39,444 bases of DNA from Limnofasciculus baicalensis BBK-W-15 (GTDB lineage: Bacteria > Cyanobacteriota > Cyanobacteriia > Cyanobacteriales > Coleofasciculaceae): contig NZ_JAMZMM010000010.1 of assembly GCF_024178385.1 (NCBI RefSeq), forward strand, positions 1 to 39,444, written 5' to 3'. Under the pieces are notes generated by a model. It worked only from the letters and a program-made list of their open reading frames with translations. It was not told the DNA's origin and did not search any database. This document shows, piece after piece, positions 1-8,221 of the stretch; the first letter of the stretch is position 1; each line of letters starts with the position of its first letter. The position numbers were made by a program, and so were the translations under genes.

Positions 1-130
1 TGTTAGAGAGCGTGGATTCTCAGCGATGAGGATCAGAATCCCCCGCATTCATGCGTGGGGTTCTTCAAAAAGGTGGTAATCTGGAAATAAAACCCAGCGC
101 GGGCGTATCTGATACGCCCAAACCCTAATG
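1..130. mobile_element. Probable right end of an IS200/IS605-type (tnpB) element
   Basis: No gene is visible in the first 258 bases. Positions 37-65 form a hairpin: GAATCCCC, a CGCATTCATGCG loop/stem, then TGGGGTTC. A second perfect hairpin, GGGCGTATC-T-GATACGCCC, lies at about 102-120. Paired hairpins of this type, with a GAATCCCCCGC...GCGTGGGGTTC core, are typical of the 3' ends of cyanobacterial tnpB genes and the adjoining right ends, where guide (omega) RNA is also encoded. The tnpB body would lie left of the window and cannot be seen. The assignment is from memory of such ends, not from a search. Confidence 0.4.
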
Positions 131-258
131 ACAAAAAGAACAACCTAACTACGCTAAAGATTTGTGAATTTCGCTTCAAAAGTCAGTTTGACAAAGAAAA
201 AGAAAAGGCATCTATCATACTCAAAGTTAATCCCAAGGGGGGAGAGTAATTGTGACAA

Positions 259-819
259 TTATTCAATCAAAGCTGCTTTATCGTTATTTCTCAAACGTCT
301 GAGCAACCAATCAAATCGGGCTTGGGCTAGGGGCACATTATCAACAATTTCCTGTGCAAGATCCTCAATATCGCTATCCTCCTTCAACATATCGCCTTTA
401 GCGTAACCGAGATATTTGACAGTACCTCGCAGTCGGGTAGAGAGAAAAATCGCGATCGCACGATAAAATCGAGAAGCAAACCCTTCATCTTTTTGCAGTT
501 TTTCCAGCAATTGAGCGCGGGGTATCGATAATACCAGAGAATCTTCCAACGCCTCAACTGTAGCAGACGGGGGACGTGCATCTGCAAAAGACATTTCCCC
601 AACCACTGCACCGCTAGTTAATCGCGCGATCGCCTTACCATCCAAAGCAGCGACGGAAACTAACAAAGTTCCCTCTAGAAGGATATGGAGGGTATCAATA
701 GGCTTCCCTTCAGATATTAGGACAGTACCAGCCGGAACTTCCTCTCTGCTACCATTGGAGATCATCCAATCGAGGTCATCGTCATCTAGTTCACCGAGTA
801 AAAAAAATACTTTTTTCAT
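259..819 (-). CDS. Cyclic-nucleotide-binding (cNMP) domain protein, no DNA-binding domain
   Basis: A 186-residue protein with a single CAP_ED/cNMP beta-roll at about residues 10-128, then about 55 mostly helical residues and no helix-turn-helix, so it is not a Crp-type activator. The phosphate-binding cassette reads VVGEMSFADARPPSATVEA (72-90). The Gly-Glu pair is present, but the usual Arg directly before (S/T)A is displaced (R82-P-P-S-A), so cAMP binding is doubtful. The ATG start sits 180 bases from the divergent KDPG aldolase gene. Stand-alone proteins of this kind in cyanobacteria act as sensory or protein-interaction modules. The exact role is unknown. Confidence 0.8.
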   Translation of the reverse strand: MKKVFFLLGELDDDDLDWMISNGSREEVPAGTVLISEGKPIDTLHILLEGTLLVSVAALDGKAIARLTSGAVVGEMSFADARPPSATVEALEDSLVLSIPRAQLLEKLQKDEGFASRFYRAIAIFLSTRLRGTVKYLGYAKGDMLKEDSDIEDLAQEIVDNVPLAQARFDWLLRRLRNNDKAALIE

Positions 820-1011
820 GACAGACGTTATTCTCCCTCATTGTGGTAAAATCATTCATTCTACAAGGTATTTACACAGCCGCCTTTGAATATTGTCTAA
901 TCTTAGATTTGAAAGCGCTAATTCACCATAGATATGCTGGCTGAAAATTTAGGCGATCGAAATAGAAACAGTATCTTATGGAAGCATTCGTCAATTACCC
1001 ATAATTAAAGC

Positions 1012-1656
1012 GTGAAGATATCGAATCAGTCTTGGTTAGCCCAGCTACAGCAGGATCGTGGAATTGCGGTGATTCGGGCGCATCAGTACCATGAAGGGTA
1101 TCTTATGGCACTGTCGGTAGCAGCGGGGGGGATCTCCTTAATTGAAATTACATGGAATAGCGATCGCGCCCCGGAATTGATTCACCAACTCCGAGGAGAA
1201 TTACCGCACTGTAGGATTGGCACTGGTACCCTGTTAAATTTGGCTCAATTGCGCGAGGCTGTTGATGCAGGGGCGCAGTTTCTCTTCACCCCTCATGTAG
1301 ATATCACCTTAATTCGTGCTGCCGAAGAAGCAGATATACCCATAGTACCAGGGGCACTCTCGCCTACAGAAATTATCGCAGCTATGAATGCTGGGGCTAG
1401 CTGCGTCAAAGTATTTCCGATTCAGGCAGTAGGTGGGGTAAATTATATCAAAGCACTCCAAGGTCCCCTCGGGCACATTCCCCTGATTCCCACCGGAGGC
1501 GTTAACCTAGGGAATGCCAAGGAATTTATTAAAGCAGGTGCGATCGCGGTTGGTTTGTCGGGAGACTTATTTCCCAAAGCATTAGTTGAAGCTGGGAATT
1601 GGGATGGGATTACCCAACTGGCTAAGAATCTGCGAGAACAAATTGCTAACGGGTAA
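1012..1656 (+). CDS. eda: KDPG/KHG aldolase (2-dehydro-3-deoxyphosphogluconate aldolase)
   Basis: A class I aldolase that cleaves 2-keto-3-deoxy-6-phosphogluconate to pyruvate and glyceraldehyde-3-phosphate, the last step of the Entner-Doudoroff route, in the cytosol. The 214 residues match the usual family length. General acid/base Glu45 (LIEITW), Schiff-base Lys133 in VKVFPI and the phosphate-binding PTGGV loop (160-164) are visible; Glu45 and Lys133 fall at the same numbers as in E. coli Eda. The start is GTG, with no good Shine-Dalgarno sequence and no better in-frame start. The gene stands alone between a divergent cNMP gene and a decayed locus. Some relatives prefer 4-hydroxy-2-oxoglutarate, which sequence alone cannot exclude. 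Confidence 0.93.
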   Translation: MKISNQSWLAQLQQDRGIAVIRAHQYHEGYLMALSVAAGGISLIEITWNSDRAPELIHQLRGELPHCRIGTGTLLNLAQLREAVDAGAQFLFTPHVDITLIRAAEEADIPIVPGALSPTEIIAAMNAGASCVKVFPIQAVGGVNYIKALQGPLGHIPLIPTGGVNLGNAKEFIKAGAIAVGLSGDLFPKALVEAGNWDGITQLAKNLREQIANG

Positions 1657-1693
1657 TGGCAGACTGGGAGATGTATATGTGGGATAAACTATA

Positions 1694-2238
1694 GCGGATG
1701 AGGATGACGGAAATAATATAATTGAAACGTTATTTGGAGGTTTACAAGGTGCATGGAACCAAGACCAAAATCTACCTGAAGCTATTATTGATTTACTCAT
1801 AAGTTTAATCCCAGTTATCGGTCAATTTGCCGATGCACGGGATTTAGCTGCTTATGCTTACCGAATTATCTTCAAGAAGCAATATAATGACCCTTTGAAT
1901 TGGTTTAGTTTGACTTTGAGTTTGGTTGGGGTAATTCCTCTAGTTGGCGATATCGCTAAATTCCTAATACTGAAGATAGTGCAGAACTTTTACGACGGGT
2001 GTTACAGCAGCAACCAACAAACTTTCGAGCGCTTCGTCAAATGGCAGATTTGTTGCTAGTATCAAAACAAAAATCTGAAGCTTTGCAGTTGATTAGAATA
2101 ATACTCACGCAGGAAGCCTACATCGAGCAAAACTATGGCATTATGAAGATCTATATAAATGAGGTACTGACGGGTGCAACTAACCAACAAACTTTCCGGG
2201 AAGGTGTTAAAACAAAGTTAGCGCAATTGGAGGGTTAA
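1694..2238 (+). pseudogene. Remnant of a polymorphic-toxin-like protein joined out of frame to a TPR-like fragment
   Basis: No single ORF spans this stretch, but two protein-like segments are readable. Frame 1694-1966 gives a hydrophobic stretch with GGLQGAWNQDQ, SLIPVIGQFADARDL, YNDPLNWFSL and VGVIPLVGDIAK. That pattern recurs in the pre-toxin middle region of large cyanobacterial polymorphic toxins. A different frame, 1963-2238, gives PNTEDSAELLRRVLQQQPTN followed by a TPR-like helix pair and ends at a TAA. The change of frame falls at about 1957-1972. No N-terminal secretion region and no toxin tip are left. I infer a decayed gene, possibly with an internal deletion. The family naming is from pattern memory. 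Confidence 0.5.
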
Positions 2239-2269
2239 AAAACAGTGAAGGCAATAAGAAATTAATATT

Positions 2270-2824
2270 ATGTCTTATTTTGCCATTCAAGTCGGCAATC
2301 CCCTTGTTAAATCTACCAAACAAGAACAAGTTGAGTATCTTTATCAAGCAATAAAAACCATATTTCCAGATGACAGTGAAAACGCCTATTTGTTGTGGAA
2401 TTTGGTTCCAGTAAGAATTGATTATAAATACGATTTGTATGTACTTATTGATGACATCCCACCTTTATTAAATGCTTTGCTAAACTCCGAGCGAGGTTCC
2501 CATCGGGTTGGTTGGGGTTCTAACTCATTTAACGCTGAGTGGAATATAGAGTGGGCTGATGGTATCATCAAGATAGCAAGTCATTGGCATAGTGTTGCAG
2601 GAGCTTATGAGGCTTTGCTCAACAGCCGAAGCCAGCTTGAAATGGAAAAAGATCTATTTTTATCGGAGTGGAAGGCACTACTAAGGAAGATTATTGAGGC
2701 GATAGACTTTTCAGAGATTACCATAGTAAATCAAGCCGAGTTAGACTCTCTTCGCCGTCTTGAATCTGCTATTCCCAAACTAGGTCGTTTTTACATATCA
2801 TCATCTTCATTAATTCAATTATAG
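2270..2824 (+). CDS. Hypothetical protein, possible immunity-type partner
   Basis: A 184-residue soluble protein not recognised. It is acidic, with aromatic-rich stretches (YLLWNLVPVRIDY, RVGWGSNSFNAEWNIEWADG and KIASHWHSVAGAYEALL), no signal peptide and no membrane segment. The ATG start follows a purine-rich stretch. It lies 31 bases downstream of the decayed polymorphic-toxin-like remnant on the same strand. An intact small acidic protein in that place is the usual arrangement for an immunity gene that has outlived its toxin. This is inference from position only, and an unrelated cytosolic function is equally possible. Confidence 0.55.
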   Translation: MSYFAIQVGNPLVKSTKQEQVEYLYQAIKTIFPDDSENAYLLWNLVPVRIDYKYDLYVLIDDIPPLLNALLNSERGSHRVGWGSNSFNAEWNIEWADGIIKIASHWHSVAGAYEALLNSRSQLEMEKDLFLSEWKALLRKIIEAIDFSEITIVNQAELDSLRRLESAIPKLGRFYISSSSLIQL

Positions 2825-3033
2825 TGCCAGATAGACATTATTTAAGTGCGGCTGGGGCTATCGCCTTAGCCACCAATGGGTTTAGGGAAGGAAGTGTGGA
2901 TGAGTGGCTAAAAAATAGTCGAGACTATTACCTTTCTGTTCATGACAACTATTGGATAAAAATAATCGTTACACTATATGTGGGTAGTTTTGTGAGGATT
3001 ATGATGAGCGATGAAAAGTATCATGTCTTCTAA
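2824..3033 (+). CDS. Small hypothetical ORF, doubtful
   Basis: A 69-codon ORF whose GTG start overlaps the stop of the preceding gene by one base. It runs 23 bases into the following L,D-transpeptidase gene. The product begins MPDRHYLSAAG, has no recognised domain, and ends with a hydrophobic stretch (WIKIIVTLYVGSFVRI). The stop-start overlap favours a coupled gene, but codon use and composition give no strong support. It may be the end of a decayed gene. Confidence 0.3.
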   Translation: MPDRHYLSAAGAIALATNGFREGSVDEWLKNSRDYYLSVHDNYWIKIIVTLYVGSFVRIMMSDEKYHVF

Positions 3034-3523
3034 CTGGGTGCGTTATGCTGGAGCCTTCTTAGCATCTACTCTTCTAACTCTAACAGTATTGGGGATTTCG
3101 GCAATACCAACTTTCGCAGCCCCACTACAGGAAGAGATTGCCGAGAGGATGATGGAGCTGCAAAGTTCAGATAATCGCTGGATTTCTGTTGATTTAACTA
3201 ATCAACGACTGATTGCCTGGGAGGGTGGATCTCAAGTTTATGCCGTAATTATTTCTACTGGGAAAAAGTCCACTCCGACTCGTCAAGGTGTATTTACCAT
3301 AAAATCTAAGCATCGCACGGATCGGATGCGGGGTGAGGGCTATGATGTCCCCAACGTCCCTTATGCCATGTATTATGAGGGGAGCTACGCGATTCACGGT
3401 GCCTTCTGGCATCATCGATTTGGTACACCTGTGAGTCACGGCTGCGTGAATGTAGCGGTAAATCACGCCCGTTGGTTGTTTGATTGGGCATCGGTAGGAA
3501 CCCCTGTAATTATTCATGACTAA
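3011..3523 (+). CDS. Secreted L,D-transpeptidase (YkuD family)
   Basis: A 170-residue exported enzyme that probably cross-links or modifies peptidoglycan (meso-DAP links or lipoprotein attachment). Residues 1-37 form a signal peptide with a Leu/Thr-rich core and a TFAA-type cleavage site. The YkuD fold starts at about residue 57 (WISVDLTNQRLIAWE). The catalytic signature is intact: H129-G130, then S142-H143-G144-C145, with Cys145 the nucleophile. There is no peptidoglycan-binding (LysM or PG_binding) domain, so this is a minimal form. ATG 3011 was chosen; ATG 3023 is an alternative that shortens the signal peptide by four residues. Confidence 0.92.
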   Translation: MKSIMSSNWVRYAGAFLASTLLTLTVLGISAIPTFAAPLQEEIAERMMELQSSDNRWISVDLTNQRLIAWEGGSQVYAVIISTGKKSTPTRQGVFTIKSKHRTDRMRGEGYDVPNVPYAMYYEGSYAIHGAFWHHRFGTPVSHGCVNVAVNHARWLFDWASVGTPVIIHD

Positions 3524-3557
3524 AATAGCGCCCTAGGATCGCACTATTATAAACAGG

Positions 3558-3645
3558 TTTGTAGTAAGCACTTCAGTGCTTGCAAGTACAGGCTAGGCAC
3601 TGAAGTGCCTACTACAAACTAGGCACTTCAGTGCCTACTACAAAC
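3558..3645. repeat. Palindromic repeat cluster, GTAGTAGGCACTT type
   Basis: Three copies of a small palindrome (TAGGCACTTCAGTGCCTA and variants) lie side by side, and the outer arms can pair into one long hairpin starting TTTGTAGTA and ending TACTACAAA. The same GTAGTA...TACTAC framework returns as 26-bp palindromes at 30463-30488 and 31720-31745. The cluster sits between the convergent L,D-transpeptidase and rsmH genes, where it could also stop transcription, although no T-run follows. Confidence 0.8.
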
Positions 3646-3670
3646 AAGAGCGATATCACCGGAGTTGATA

Positions 3671-4531
3671 TCATTTTCGCTCCGCTAATCTCAACTTAGC
3701 CGAGCGAGAACGAGGATTTTCTGCTAATTCTTGCTCTTGGGCAATAATCGGCTTCTTAGTAATCACCCGCAACAAAGGTGAATCTCGCAAACTATGCTTC
3801 ACCAACCTATCTTCCAAACTGTGAAAACTAATCATCCCAATTATCCCACCAGGCTTAAGCCAATTGGGGGCAAGATTGAGAAAAGTTTCCAGAGAAGAAA
3901 TCTCCTGATTTACCACAATCCGCAAAGCCTGAAAAACACGAGTAGCTGGGTGAATTCTGCCATAACGGTATTTAGGCGGAACGCTAAACGCGATCGCATC
4001 GGCTAATTCTGTGGTAGTCTGAAAGGGACGTTTCTCCACAATCCGTCTGGCAATTCGCCTAGATAGTCTTTCCTCCCCATACTGATAAAAAATATTCGCT
4101 AATTTCACCTCATCCCAATGATTAATTATCTCAGCCGCCGTCAGAGATTGATTTCTATCCATCCGCATATCTAAATCAGCGGTATGGCGAAAACTAAATC
4201 CTCGCTCAGGAATATCAAATTGAGCAGAGCTTACCCCTAAGTCAGCAATAATACCATCAAATAAAATAGCACCGGGCTGATATTGAGCAAAATTACCCTG
4301 CCAAAACTGGATGCGATCGCCAAAATCTTGTAAATTATCCTTAGCGGCTGCGATCGCATCTCCATCCCGATCGATTCCTGTTACTTGTACATCGGGCGCT
4401 GCAGCCAAAATTAATTTGCTGTGTCCCCCACCCCCTACAGTAGCATCAAGGTAATGTCCGCCGGGACGAATCATCAATCCGGTAATTAACTCCTGGCTTA
4501 ATACTGGTAGATGGTAAAATTCATTGGTCAT
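3671..4531 (-). CDS. rsmH: 16S rRNA (cytosine-1402-N4)-methyltransferase RsmH
   Basis: A 286-residue AdoMet-dependent methyltransferase that makes N4-methylcytosine at 16S rRNA position 1402 in the decoding centre (formerly MraW). Diagnostic segments are [10 protein letters not shown] (N-terminus), the AdoMet loop [11 protein letters not shown] (about 28-38), the [15 protein letters not shown] region, [14 protein letters not shown], and [12 protein letters not shown] near the C-terminus. It ends with the basic tail typical of the family but is slightly short at about 286 residues. It is not inside a dcw cell-division cluster here. Its ATG is the last part of a heptamer array (4524-4565), and no Shine-Dalgarno sequence is seen. 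Confidence 0.96.
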   Translation of the reverse strand: MTNEFYHLPVLSQELITGLMIRPGGHYLDATVGGGGHSKLILAAAPDVQVTGIDRDGDAIAAAKDNLQDFGDRIQFWQGNFAQYQPGAILFDGIIADLGVSSAQFDIPERGFSFRHTADLDMRMDRNQSLTAAEIINHWDEVKLANIFYQYGEERLSRRIARRIVEKRPFQTTTELADAIAFSVPPKYRYGRIHPATRVFQALRIVVNQEISSLETFLNLAPNWLKPGGIIGMISFHSLEDRLVKHSLRDSPLLRVITKKPIIAQEQELAENPRSRSAKLRLAERK

Positions 4532-4565
4532 TGGTGATTAGTTATTAGTTATTGGTAATTGGTTA
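4524..4565. repeat. Heptamer array at the rsmH start codon
   Basis: Six consecutive 7-base units on the plus strand: TTGGTCA, TTGGTGA, TTAGTTA, TTAGTTA, TTGGTAA, TTGGTTA. On the minus strand the first ATG of rsmH lies inside the last unit (ATGACCA), so the array makes up the whole translation-initiation region. Confidence 0.85.
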
Positions 4566-4931
4566 ATCTGTAATAGGAATTACACAAAGCCATTATCTGT
4601 AGGATGCGTTATGCGTAGCTAACGCACCATTACTATATTGGGAAATGACCAATTCAAGAGGGCTGCGAACTTTAATTATACTTCTGGCTTACAAAAAATA
4701 TAGAATTCCGGCTGGGTGCGTACCGGGGAAAGGAAAGTTTGATGAAATAGTCTTGTTGGTAAGAGAAGCAATTGGCTCCAGATAGGAAGCAGATGACGTA
4801 CAATTACTCTTGTCGATAGATGCGTTCTAAAAATCCAATCGAGGAACAACACCGACATCGACCAATAGCGAATAAGCTAATAAAGAATAGCTCATCCGTT
4901 CCAGCGAACAGTTGGGGAAACCACTTACTCT
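4566..4931. other. Intergenic region upstream of ndhH with one small palindrome
   Basis: About 370 bases without a convincing gene. A small dispersed-repeat-like palindrome, TGCGTTA-TGCGTAGC-TAACGCA, lies at 4605-4626. The ORF on the minus strand at 4676-4858 looks random. The ndhH promoter should be here, but no clear -35/-10 pair was found. GGGGAAA at about 4914-4920 may serve as ribosome binding site. Confidence 0.5.
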
Positions 4932-6116
4932 ATGGCACAAATCGAGACTAGAACCGAACCCATGGTTCTCAACATGGGTCCCCACCACCCCTCCATGCAC
5001 GGGGTTCTCCGCCTTATCGTCACCCTAGACGGGGAGGATGTCATCGATTGCGAACCCGTAATCGGCTACTTGCATCGAGGGATGGAGAAAATTGCTGAGA
5101 ACCGTACTAATATCATGTACGTTCCCTACGTCAGTCGGTGGGACTATGCGGCAGGGATGTTCAATGAGGCGATTACCGTTAATGCGCCAGAAAAATTAGC
5201 GGATATTCCCGTACCTAAACGCGCCAGCTATATCCGCGTTATCATGCTGGAATTGAACCGGATTGCCAATCACCTCCTGTGGTTGGGACCATTCCTCGCT
5301 GACGTGGGCGCACAGACTCCCTTTTTCTATATTTTCCGGGAACGGGAGTTAATTTACGATTTATGGGAAGCAGCGACGGGGCAGCGGTTAATTAATAATA
5401 ACTACTTCCGAATTGGCGGGGTTGCTGTTGATTTGCCCTACGGTTGGGTGGATAAGTGTGAAGATTTTTGCGACTATTTCGATCCTAAAGTAGACGAATA
5501 CGAACGCTTAATTACTGATAACCCAATTTTCCGCCGCCGCATTGAAGGAATTGGCACAATTACTCGCGATGAAGCGATTAATTGGGGACTTTCTGGTCCT
5601 ATGCTTCGGGCTTCTGGGGTGAAGTGGGATTTACGGAAAGTTGACCACTATGAATGTTACGATGACTTTGATTGGGAAGTCCATTGGGAAACTGCTGGTG
5701 ATTGCTTTGCCCGATATTTAGTCCGGATTCGTGAAATGCGCGAGTCTGTGAAGATTATCCGTCAAGCATTGAAAGGATTACCAGGTGGTCCTTACGAGAA
5801 TCTGGAAGCCAATCGGATGGCGGAAGGTAAAAAATCTCAATGGAACGATTTTGACTATCAGTATCAGGGTAAGAAAATTGCTCCTACCTTTAAGATTCCC
5901 AAGGGCGAACATTACGTCCGGATGGAAAGTGGCAAGGGGGAATTGGGTATTTTCATTATTGGTGAAGATAATGTCTTCCCTTGGCGTTGGAAAATTCGCG
6001 CCCCTGATTTCAATAATCTGCAAGTTTTGCCCCATATTGTCCGAGGGGTGAAAGTGGCGGATCTTGTGGCAATTCTCGGTAGTGTGGATGTGATTATGGG
6101 TTCTGTAGATCGTTAA
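4932..6116 (+). CDS. ndhH: NAD(P)H-quinone oxidoreductase subunit H (NDH-1 complex)
   Basis: The 394-residue 49-kDa-type subunit of the thylakoid NDH-1 complex, which moves electrons from ferredoxin to plastoquinone in respiration and cyclic electron flow. The length equals the cyanobacterial and chloroplast norm. Recognisable segments are [18 protein letters not shown] near the N-terminus, [25 protein letters not shown], the quinone-site neighbourhood, and the C-terminal [20 protein letters not shown]...IMGSVDR. It is monocistronic here, with a terminator 40 bases past the stop. The start [10 protein letters not shown] is the usual one. Confidence 0.98.
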   Translation: MAQIETRTEPMVLNMGPHHPSMHGVLRLIVTLDGEDVIDCEPVIGYLHRGMEKIAENRTNIMYVPYVSRWDYAAGMFNEAITVNAPEKLADIPVPKRASYIRVIMLELNRIANHLLWLGPFLADVGAQTPFFYIFRERELIYDLWEAATGQRLINNNYFRIGGVAVDLPYGWVDKCEDFCDYFDPKVDEYERLITDNPIFRRRIEGIGTITRDEAINWGLSGPMLRASGVKWDLRKVDHYECYDDFDWEVHWETAGDCFARYLVRIREMRESVKIIRQALKGLPGGPYENLEANRMAEGKKSQWNDFDYQYQGKKIAPTFKIPKGEHYVRMESGKGELGIFIIGEDNVFPWRWKIRAPDFNNLQVLPHIVRGVKVADLVAILGSVDVIMGSVDR

Positions 6117-6118
6117 GT

Positions 6119-6182
6119 TTACAAGTGTTTTTACTTGTAAGTTTTTGATTGAGTGGCGCACTAATTGGTGCGCTTTTTTTTT
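6119..6182 (+). terminator. Rho-independent terminator of ndhH
   Basis: Two hairpins follow the stop codon. The first pairs TTACAAGT with ACTTGTAA (6119-6140). The second pairs GCGCAC (6156-6161) with GTGCGC (6168-6173) and runs straight into nine T residues (6174-6182), the classic intrinsic-terminator pattern. Confidence 0.85.
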
Positions 6183-6209
6183 ACATATCGAATCTTTTGA
6201 GATTGGTGT

Positions 6210-6262
6210 AAGATGTTTTTTTAACGCAGAGGGCGCAGAGGATGACACAGAGGTGCGCAGAG
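6210..6262. repeat. Dispersed AACGCAGAGG repeat, copy 1
   Basis: The stretch reads TTTTTTTAACGCAGAGGGCG, then CAGAGGATGACACAGAGGTG and CGCAGAG. It belongs to the family AACGC(A)(G/A)AGG...CACAGAGG also found at 28203-28260, 29060-29107, 37202-37230 and 38163-38235. It contains the ATG from which the nuclease-like ORF could start, so the repeat has replaced that gene's natural 5' end. Confidence 0.75.
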
Positions 6263-6772
6263 ATTCTGCAGAGATGCTGCCATGAGAGCTTGAATAATTC
6301 TGATATTACTGGAGTTGATACCAAGTTCCATTCAATGATAAATGAGACAGCCAGAAGAGAAACATTGGTATCTCCCATTATGTTGGAAGTGATTCGTTAT
6401 TGCCATTGCAAAATGCGCATTGAATATCCTCTAAATGTCAACAATTGGCTGAAAGGTAATCTTGATTATTTATTGCGCTCCCGAAGTACTCCCGAAGAGC
6501 CATCGCAGAACAATTTACTAGTTATTGAAGCGAATAAAGACGATCTCACCAGAGGGTTTACTCAGTTGGCAGTAGAATTAATTGCCTTATCTCATATTGA
6601 AGATCGAAATATATTATATGGGGCGGTAACGATGGGAGATGTCTGGCGGTTTGGCAAACTAAATCGCAGCGAAAAACAGATTACTCAAGATCTTAATTTG
6701 TTTAAAATACCTGATGATTTAGATCCATTAATCAGGGTAATAGTAGGAATTTTAGAGGGAGTAGAACCCTAG
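6242..6772 (+). CDS. PD-(D/E)XK-type nuclease homologue, N-terminally truncated
   Basis: Belongs to a widespread cyanobacterial family with a restriction-endonuclease-like fold, usually 200 or more residues. Conserved blocks are RRETLVSPIMLEVIRY, MRIEYPLNVNNWLKGNLDYLL, LLVIEANKDDLTRGFTQLAVELIAL and ILYGAVTMGDVWRFGKL. The presumed active site should end E-A-K, but here it reads E-A-N-K (GAA GCG AAT AAA), so the Lys is shifted by one place. The first about 25 codons come from a dispersed repeat. The true start may be ATG at the MINETARR segment (6335), or the gene is a remnant. A fragment of a second family member lies at 35371-35590. Function is unproven; many copies are thought to be selfish or defence-related. 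Confidence 0.6.
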   Translation: MTQRCAEILQRCCHESLNNSDITGVDTKFHSMINETARRETLVSPIMLEVIRYCHCKMRIEYPLNVNNWLKGNLDYLLRSRSTPEEPSQNNLLVIEANKDDLTRGFTQLAVELIALSHIEDRNILYGAVTMGDVWRFGKLNRSEKQITQDLNLFKIPDDLDPLIRVIVGILEGVEP

Positions 6773-6845
6773 TACAGGTTGGCAGCCCAACTGTTATAGT
6801 ATAAGAAGAATAACTCAAATACCATAAGTATTCCCGTATACCTCT

Positions 6846-7513
6846 GTGAATTGGAAAATCTTCTCCTTAAAATCCCAATCCGAATTATATCAAGATAATC
6901 TCACCCAATTCCAGGAGCAAATTGCCTCAAACTTGCCAGCTTATTTTTTGCTATTGACTCAACTCAACTTCCTCTGGCTATCATTTCAACTAATAGCAAT
7001 TCCTCTATCCCCATCTTATGGGAATTATTAATTTTAGCTGGCTGTGGAGTTTTGGGAAATTGGGTAGGACGGAAACTAAATTTACCATTATCCGTATTTT
7101 TAGGACCCTTTATAGTCGGATTAATTGCCGTTTGGTTGCTACCCTACCCATTGAAAATGCCCCCCTCCATTTTCTCAGTGGGCTTGCTATTCGTCGGAGT
7201 CTCTATTGGTTTAAAGTTTGACTGGAAAACAGTTTATAAGCTTCGGAAAGCAGTATTGATTGAGATTGTTTTAGTAATGGTACTAATTCTGGTTTGTCTT
7301 GGAGTTGGATATGAATTTCATATCCTGACACAGGTTGATTCACTGACAGCAGTGTTAGGATCTACTCCTGGAGCAATCAGTGCGATAATAGCTAGTGCGA
7401 TTCAGCTAGGGGGTGACTCTGGATTGGTGCTGACAATGCAGATGAGTCGCATGTTGGTTATTCTTTTGATTACGCCGTGGATGGCGAGTTTCTTTAAGAA
7501 AAGCACCCAGTAA
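6846..7513 (+). pseudogene. AbrB-family membrane protein (half-size), frame broken near the N-terminus
   Basis: The main ORF, 7052-7513, encodes about four membrane helices with the motif STPGAISAIIASAIQLGGDS followed by GLVLTMQMSRMLVILLITPW, matching one repeat of the AbrB/COG3180 family (two-repeat inner-membrane proteins of about 350 residues with roles in transport or uncharacterised regulation). The same frame stays open back to 6899 (..LPLAIISTNSNSSIPILWELLILAGC..), but no start codon fits there. The plausible start (GTG 6846, VNWKIFSLKSQSEL) is in another frame that ends at about 7030. A single frameshift around 6955-6970 would join the two. Half-size members exist in cyanobacteria, so the rest could be genuine. 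A sequencing error is possible. Confidence 0.55.
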
Positions 7514-7543
7514 ACTGTACTATTTAGAGTAAAGTACCCATCA

Positions 7544-7975
7544 CTAAATATAAAAAAAATCATCTGAGAAAATTTCTAAAAACTGCTTAGGAGTAAGGAT
7601 AGCAACACCTTGAAAGGGATGGAGTTCTAATAAATCTTGATCGCCTGTAATGATATGAGTTGCCTTACCATTAATAGCAACTTCAAGAATAGTGTCATCT
7701 TTTGGATCTCTACACTCTTTGATAGTCTGATCTATTTTAATTGATTCGGCTTCTAGTTTGAATGTAGCTAAGAATTGAGTACGAATACTAAGAGAAACAT
7801 ATTTATCGAATTTTGAACGATTTAGAATTTCTTGCAATTGCTGAAAAGTCGAATCAGAAAACAAAATTATTCCTAAATCTTTCGCTTTTTTGAATGCCAG
7901 ATCTGGAATAGATGAATTAATCAAGATACTACTAACTAAAATGTTTGTATCAATAACAACCCGCAATTTATCCAT
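7544..7975 (-). CDS. PIN-domain toxin of a type II toxin-antitoxin pair
   Basis: A PIN-family RNase-type toxin (putative toxin component, COG1569-like) of about 143 residues. Acidic metal-binding residues are visible in VVIDTNILVSSIL (first Asp), EILNRSKF (Glu), CRDPKDDTILEVA (Asp pair) and ITGDQDLLEL (Asp). I chose the ATG at 7975 rather than 7990 because it lies in the stop of the antitoxin gene (ATGGATAA, 8-base overlap), the usual coupling. Its substrate is likely tRNA or mRNA, judged from the family only. Confidence 0.85.
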   Translation of the reverse strand: MDKLRVVIDTNILVSSILINSSIPDLAFKKAKDLGIILFSDSTFQQLQEILNRSKFDKYVSLSIRTQFLATFKLEAESIKIDQTIKECRDPKDDTILEVAINGKATHIITGDQDLLELHPFQGVAILTPKQFLEIFSDDFFYI

Positions 7976-8186
7976 TCTGAAGAATCTCATCTAAAATTTC
8001 TTGAGTTAACCCACTAGCTTTGGCTTGATCTTGCATTTCTTTAATGATTTCATCTAATGATTTTTCTTGAATAATTAACCTGAGCCAATCGTTAACAATA
8101 GTCTGAATTTTTTGCTGTTTTTGCGGTTCTGCTTCTCGATAAGCTTTGGCTACTTCAGCATCAACTTGAATGGCAATTGTTTCCAT
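7968..8186 (-). CDS. Antitoxin partner of the PIN toxin
   Basis: A 72-residue, acidic, mostly helical protein starting METIAIQVDAEVAKAYREAE. The N-terminus has the short beta-strand then helix layout of ribbon-helix-helix antitoxins, and the C-terminal half (IIKEMQDQAKASGLTQEI) should wrap the toxin. It is located directly upstream of the PIN gene with overlap. It would repress its own promoter and neutralise the toxin. The name is set by context and shape rather than by a recognised motif. Confidence 0.75.
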   Translation of the reverse strand: METIAIQVDAEVAKAYREAEPQKQQKIQTIVNDWLRLIIQEKSLDEIIKEMQDQAKASGLTQEILDEILQNG

Positions 8187-8221
8187 AGTTTGATCAAAAA
8201 ATACATTTATTTCATTATAGC

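Noticed and set aside
259-819. cNMP protein as the receptor of the cyclase at 15072
   Set aside because: They are 14 kb apart, and the cAMP-contacting Arg position is altered; no direct support.
4676-4858. 60-codon minus-strand ORF upstream of ndhH
   Set aside because: Composition random, no motif, no ribosome binding site.
5778-6248. 156-codon ORF opposite the end of ndhH
   Set aside because: Antisense shadow of ndhH, with a His/Asn-rich composition unlike a protein.
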